A DNA stretch of 15,859 nt, taken from positions 1 through 15,859 of the forward strand of contig CAYPRM010000030.1 in NCBI GenBank assembly GCA_964413365.1. Reading direction: 5' to 3'. Made by a program: the position numbers and the translations under genes. Position 1 is the stretch's first letter; the number at the start of each line of letters is the position of its first letter. The notes under the pieces were generated by a model, which worked only from the letters and a program-made list of their open reading frames with translations, made no database searches and was not told the origin of the DNA. Below, in pieces: positions 14,709 through 15,859 of the stretch. Source of the stretch: RGIG4608 sp964413365 (GTDB lineage Bacteria; Bacillota; Clostridia; Oscillospirales; CAG-272).

Positions 14709-14739
14709 AAAGCACTCCAAGCTCTTGGGGTGCTTTTTC
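14709..14739. terminator. Bidirectional terminator between prs and dapA
   Basis: AAAAGCACTCCAA (14709-14721) pairs with TTGGGGTGCTTTT (14726-14738), with one G-U pair and a GCTC loop. T's follow on the plus strand, and the A run at the left arm gives T's on the minus strand. It separates convergent prs and dapA. Confidence 0.88.
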
Positions 14740-14743
14740 TCAG

Positions 14744-15634
14744 TCAGATATCGAGTGCCCTCATAGCATCAGTAATGATCTTACGCTTTTCCTGCGTGGC
14801 AGGGCAGAGTGGGAGACGGTATTCCTCCCTGCAGAGCCCGCACTCTGCGAGCATCGCCTTTATCGGTATGGGGTTGACCTCGGAGAAGGCGGCGTCGATA
14901 AGGGGCATGAGCCTTAGCTGGAGCCTGCACGCACCCTCCGTATCCCCCGAAAAATAAAGCCTGCAGATATCTCCGACCTCGCGCGGCAGGAGGTTGGATA
15001 TCACGGAGAATATTCCCATGCCTCCAAGGGAGAGCGTCGGAAGGAGCAGGTCGTCGTTCCCCGAGTAGATGGCGAGACTCTTGCCAAAGCGCGCGGCAAG
15101 GCGTGCGACGTATGAGATGCTACCGCTCGCCTCCTTGATGCCGCAGATTCCCTCGATTTTAAGTAGCTCGTTCCAGATACCGATCGAGAGCGAGAGACCT
15201 GTGCGCGAGGGAACGTTGTACACGATCACGGGCAGTCTGGCGGCATTGGCAATACGTGAATAGTGTGAGATCAGCCCACGCTCGCTCGCCTTGTTGTAGT
15301 ACGGCGTTACCGCGAGGACCGCAACAGCACCCGCATCCCTTGCGTATTCCGCAAGCCTTGCCGCCCTCTCCGTGCAGTTTGAACCGACGCCTGCGACGAC
15401 TGGCACTCTGCCGCCCACTCTCTCCACCGTAAACGCAATCAGCTCGCGAGCCTCCGTCTCCGAGAGCGTCGCACTCTCACCCGTAGTGCCGTTCACAAGG
15501 AGCGCATCAACGCCACCCTTTATCTGTCGCTCGATCAGCCTCTCAAGACAGGCGTAGTCGATAGCACCACCCGAGAAGGGAGTTATCAGCGCCGTTCCAA
15601 CGCCGCGAAACGGAAAATTTCTCACAATACCCAT
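14744..15634 (-). CDS. dapA: 4-hydroxy-tetrahydrodipicolinate synthase
   Basis: A 296-aa TIM-barrel aldolase that condenses pyruvate with aspartate semialdehyde, the first step to lysine, diaminopimelate and, in spores, dipicolinate. All catalytic residues are seen: T50/T51 in NGTTGES, Y113 in TPYYN, Y139 in VYNVPSRTG, R144, and the Schiff-base lysine K167 in GIKEASG. These sit six positions after the E. coli numbering. The ATG at 15634 has GGAG eight bases upstream; a GTG three codons earlier (15643) overlaps that site and is rejected. No other lysine-pathway gene is next to it. Its upstream region is shared with the divergent queA; no clear minus-strand promoter was found. Confidence 0.96.
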   Translation of the reverse strand: MGIVRNFPFRGVGTALITPFSGGAIDYACLERLIERQIKGGVDALLVNGTTGESATLSETEARELIAFTVERVGGRVPVVAGVGSNCTERAARLAEYARDAGAVAVLAVTPYYNKASERGLISHYSRIANAARLPVIVYNVPSRTGLSLSIGIWNELLKIEGICGIKEASGSISYVARLAARFGKSLAIYSGNDDLLLPTLSLGGMGIFSVISNLLPREVGDICRLYFSGDTEGACRLQLRLMPLIDAAFSEVNPIPIKAMLAECGLCREEYRLPLCPATQEKRKIITDAMRALDI

Positions 15635-15675
15635 ATAGATCACTCCGTAACAAAAATCAAAATTTCAAAAGGGGA

Positions 15676-15704
15676 TTGAAAAACACGATAAAATATAGTA
15701 TAAT
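15676..15704 (+). promoter_or_regulatory. SigA-type promoter of queA
   Basis: TTGAAA (15676-15681), a 17-base spacer and TATAAT (15699-15704) precede the queA start by 71 bases. The leader contains a small hairpin, GTCAT/ATGAC (15728-15732 with 15736-15740), with no T run. Confidence 0.78.
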
Positions 15705-15775
15705 GTAACCGTAAATACAGCACTACTGTCATTCTATGACGGAGAGCACATTATTGATTATGGATTGGACCGAAA

Positions 15776-15859
15776 ATGAACGAAGTAATTATTAACGAAA
15801 AGGAAAAAACAGATCTTCTCACCTCGGATTTTTATTATGACCTGCCCCATGAGCTAATC
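15776..15859 (+). CDS. queA: S-adenosylmethionine:tRNA ribosyltransferase-isomerase, 5' part
   Basis: Only the first 28 codons are in the window. LLTSDFYYDLPHELI matches the start of QueA, which reads roughly KTSDFDYELPEELIAQ in relatives. QueA transfers the ribosyl part of SAM to preQ1-modified tRNA to give epoxyqueuosine. The ATG at 15776 follows TTGGACC; the ATG at 15760 is out of this frame and meets a stop after 11 codons. The first 14 residues before the family motif are a slightly long N-terminus. No preQ1 riboswitch pattern is visible in the leader. Confidence 0.72.
   Translation, partial: MNEVIINEKEKTDLLTSDFYYDLPHELI

Noticed and set aside
13536..14720. 394-codon open frame on the minus strand opposite prs
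   Set aside because: prs has its own promoter, ribosome binding site and family motifs; the antisense translation matches nothing and runs through both terminator and promoter regions.
15705..15775. A preQ1 riboswitch in the queA leader
   Set aside because: Only a 5-bp hairpin (15728-15740) is present; there is no preQ1-I pseudoknot pattern.

Overview
The window looks like a chromosomal segment of an endospore-forming member of the Clostridia (Firmicutes) with moderately high G+C. It carries the sporulation genes ylbJ, yqfC and yqfD. It also carries the housekeeping run phoH-ybeY-era-recO-mutS2 in the order typical of Firmicutes, with A+T-rich intergenic gaps, intrinsic terminators and SigA-type promoters. 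A genus cannot be named from the sequence alone. Nothing here is phage, transposon, CRISPR or rRNA/tRNA.

Layout: (1) 1-791, the 3' part of tyrS, ending in a strong terminator. (2) 792-1175, a 384-base gap with the tyrS terminator, a 21-bp perfect palindrome, a terminator-like hairpin pointing the other way, a near-consensus promoter (TTGACA-17-TATAAT) and a G+C-rich, foldable leader. (3) 1176-5083, a two-gene surface module. It holds a giant 1090-aa type IV prepilin-like protein with a parallel beta-helix-like C-terminal part, and then, overlapping by ATGA, a membrane-anchored protein with two bacterial Ig-like domains. (4) 5084-5206, the decayed 3' end of a paralogue of that Ig-like gene, followed by a terminator. 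(5) 5246-6232 (minus), ylbJ, divergent from (6) 6297-11049 and on through 13456 (plus), yqfC-yqfD-phoH-ybeY-era-recO-mutS2, several with 4-base stop/start overlaps. (7) 13590-14702, a long divergent PRPP synthetase with its own promoter and terminator. (8) 14744-15634 (minus), dapA. (9) 15776 to the right edge, the first 28 codons of queA with its own promoter.

How the parts relate: yqfC, yqfD and ylbJ are mother-cell sporulation membrane or coat-assembly factors. The phoH-ybeY-era group serves RNA processing and 30S ribosome maturation. recO and mutS2 serve recombination and rescue of stalled ribosomes or recombination intermediates. prs and dapA are metabolic (PRPP; lysine/diaminopimelate/dipicolinate), and queA makes the queuosine tRNA modification.

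The part that is not routine is 860-5240. It differs in base composition from both flanks, carries large secreted proteins with no assembly genes nearby, and has a possible structured 5' leader. It ends in a gene relic and may have been inserted between tyrS and ylbJ. It is the best candidate for a poorly described system: a giant prepilin plus Ig-like anchor surface module.
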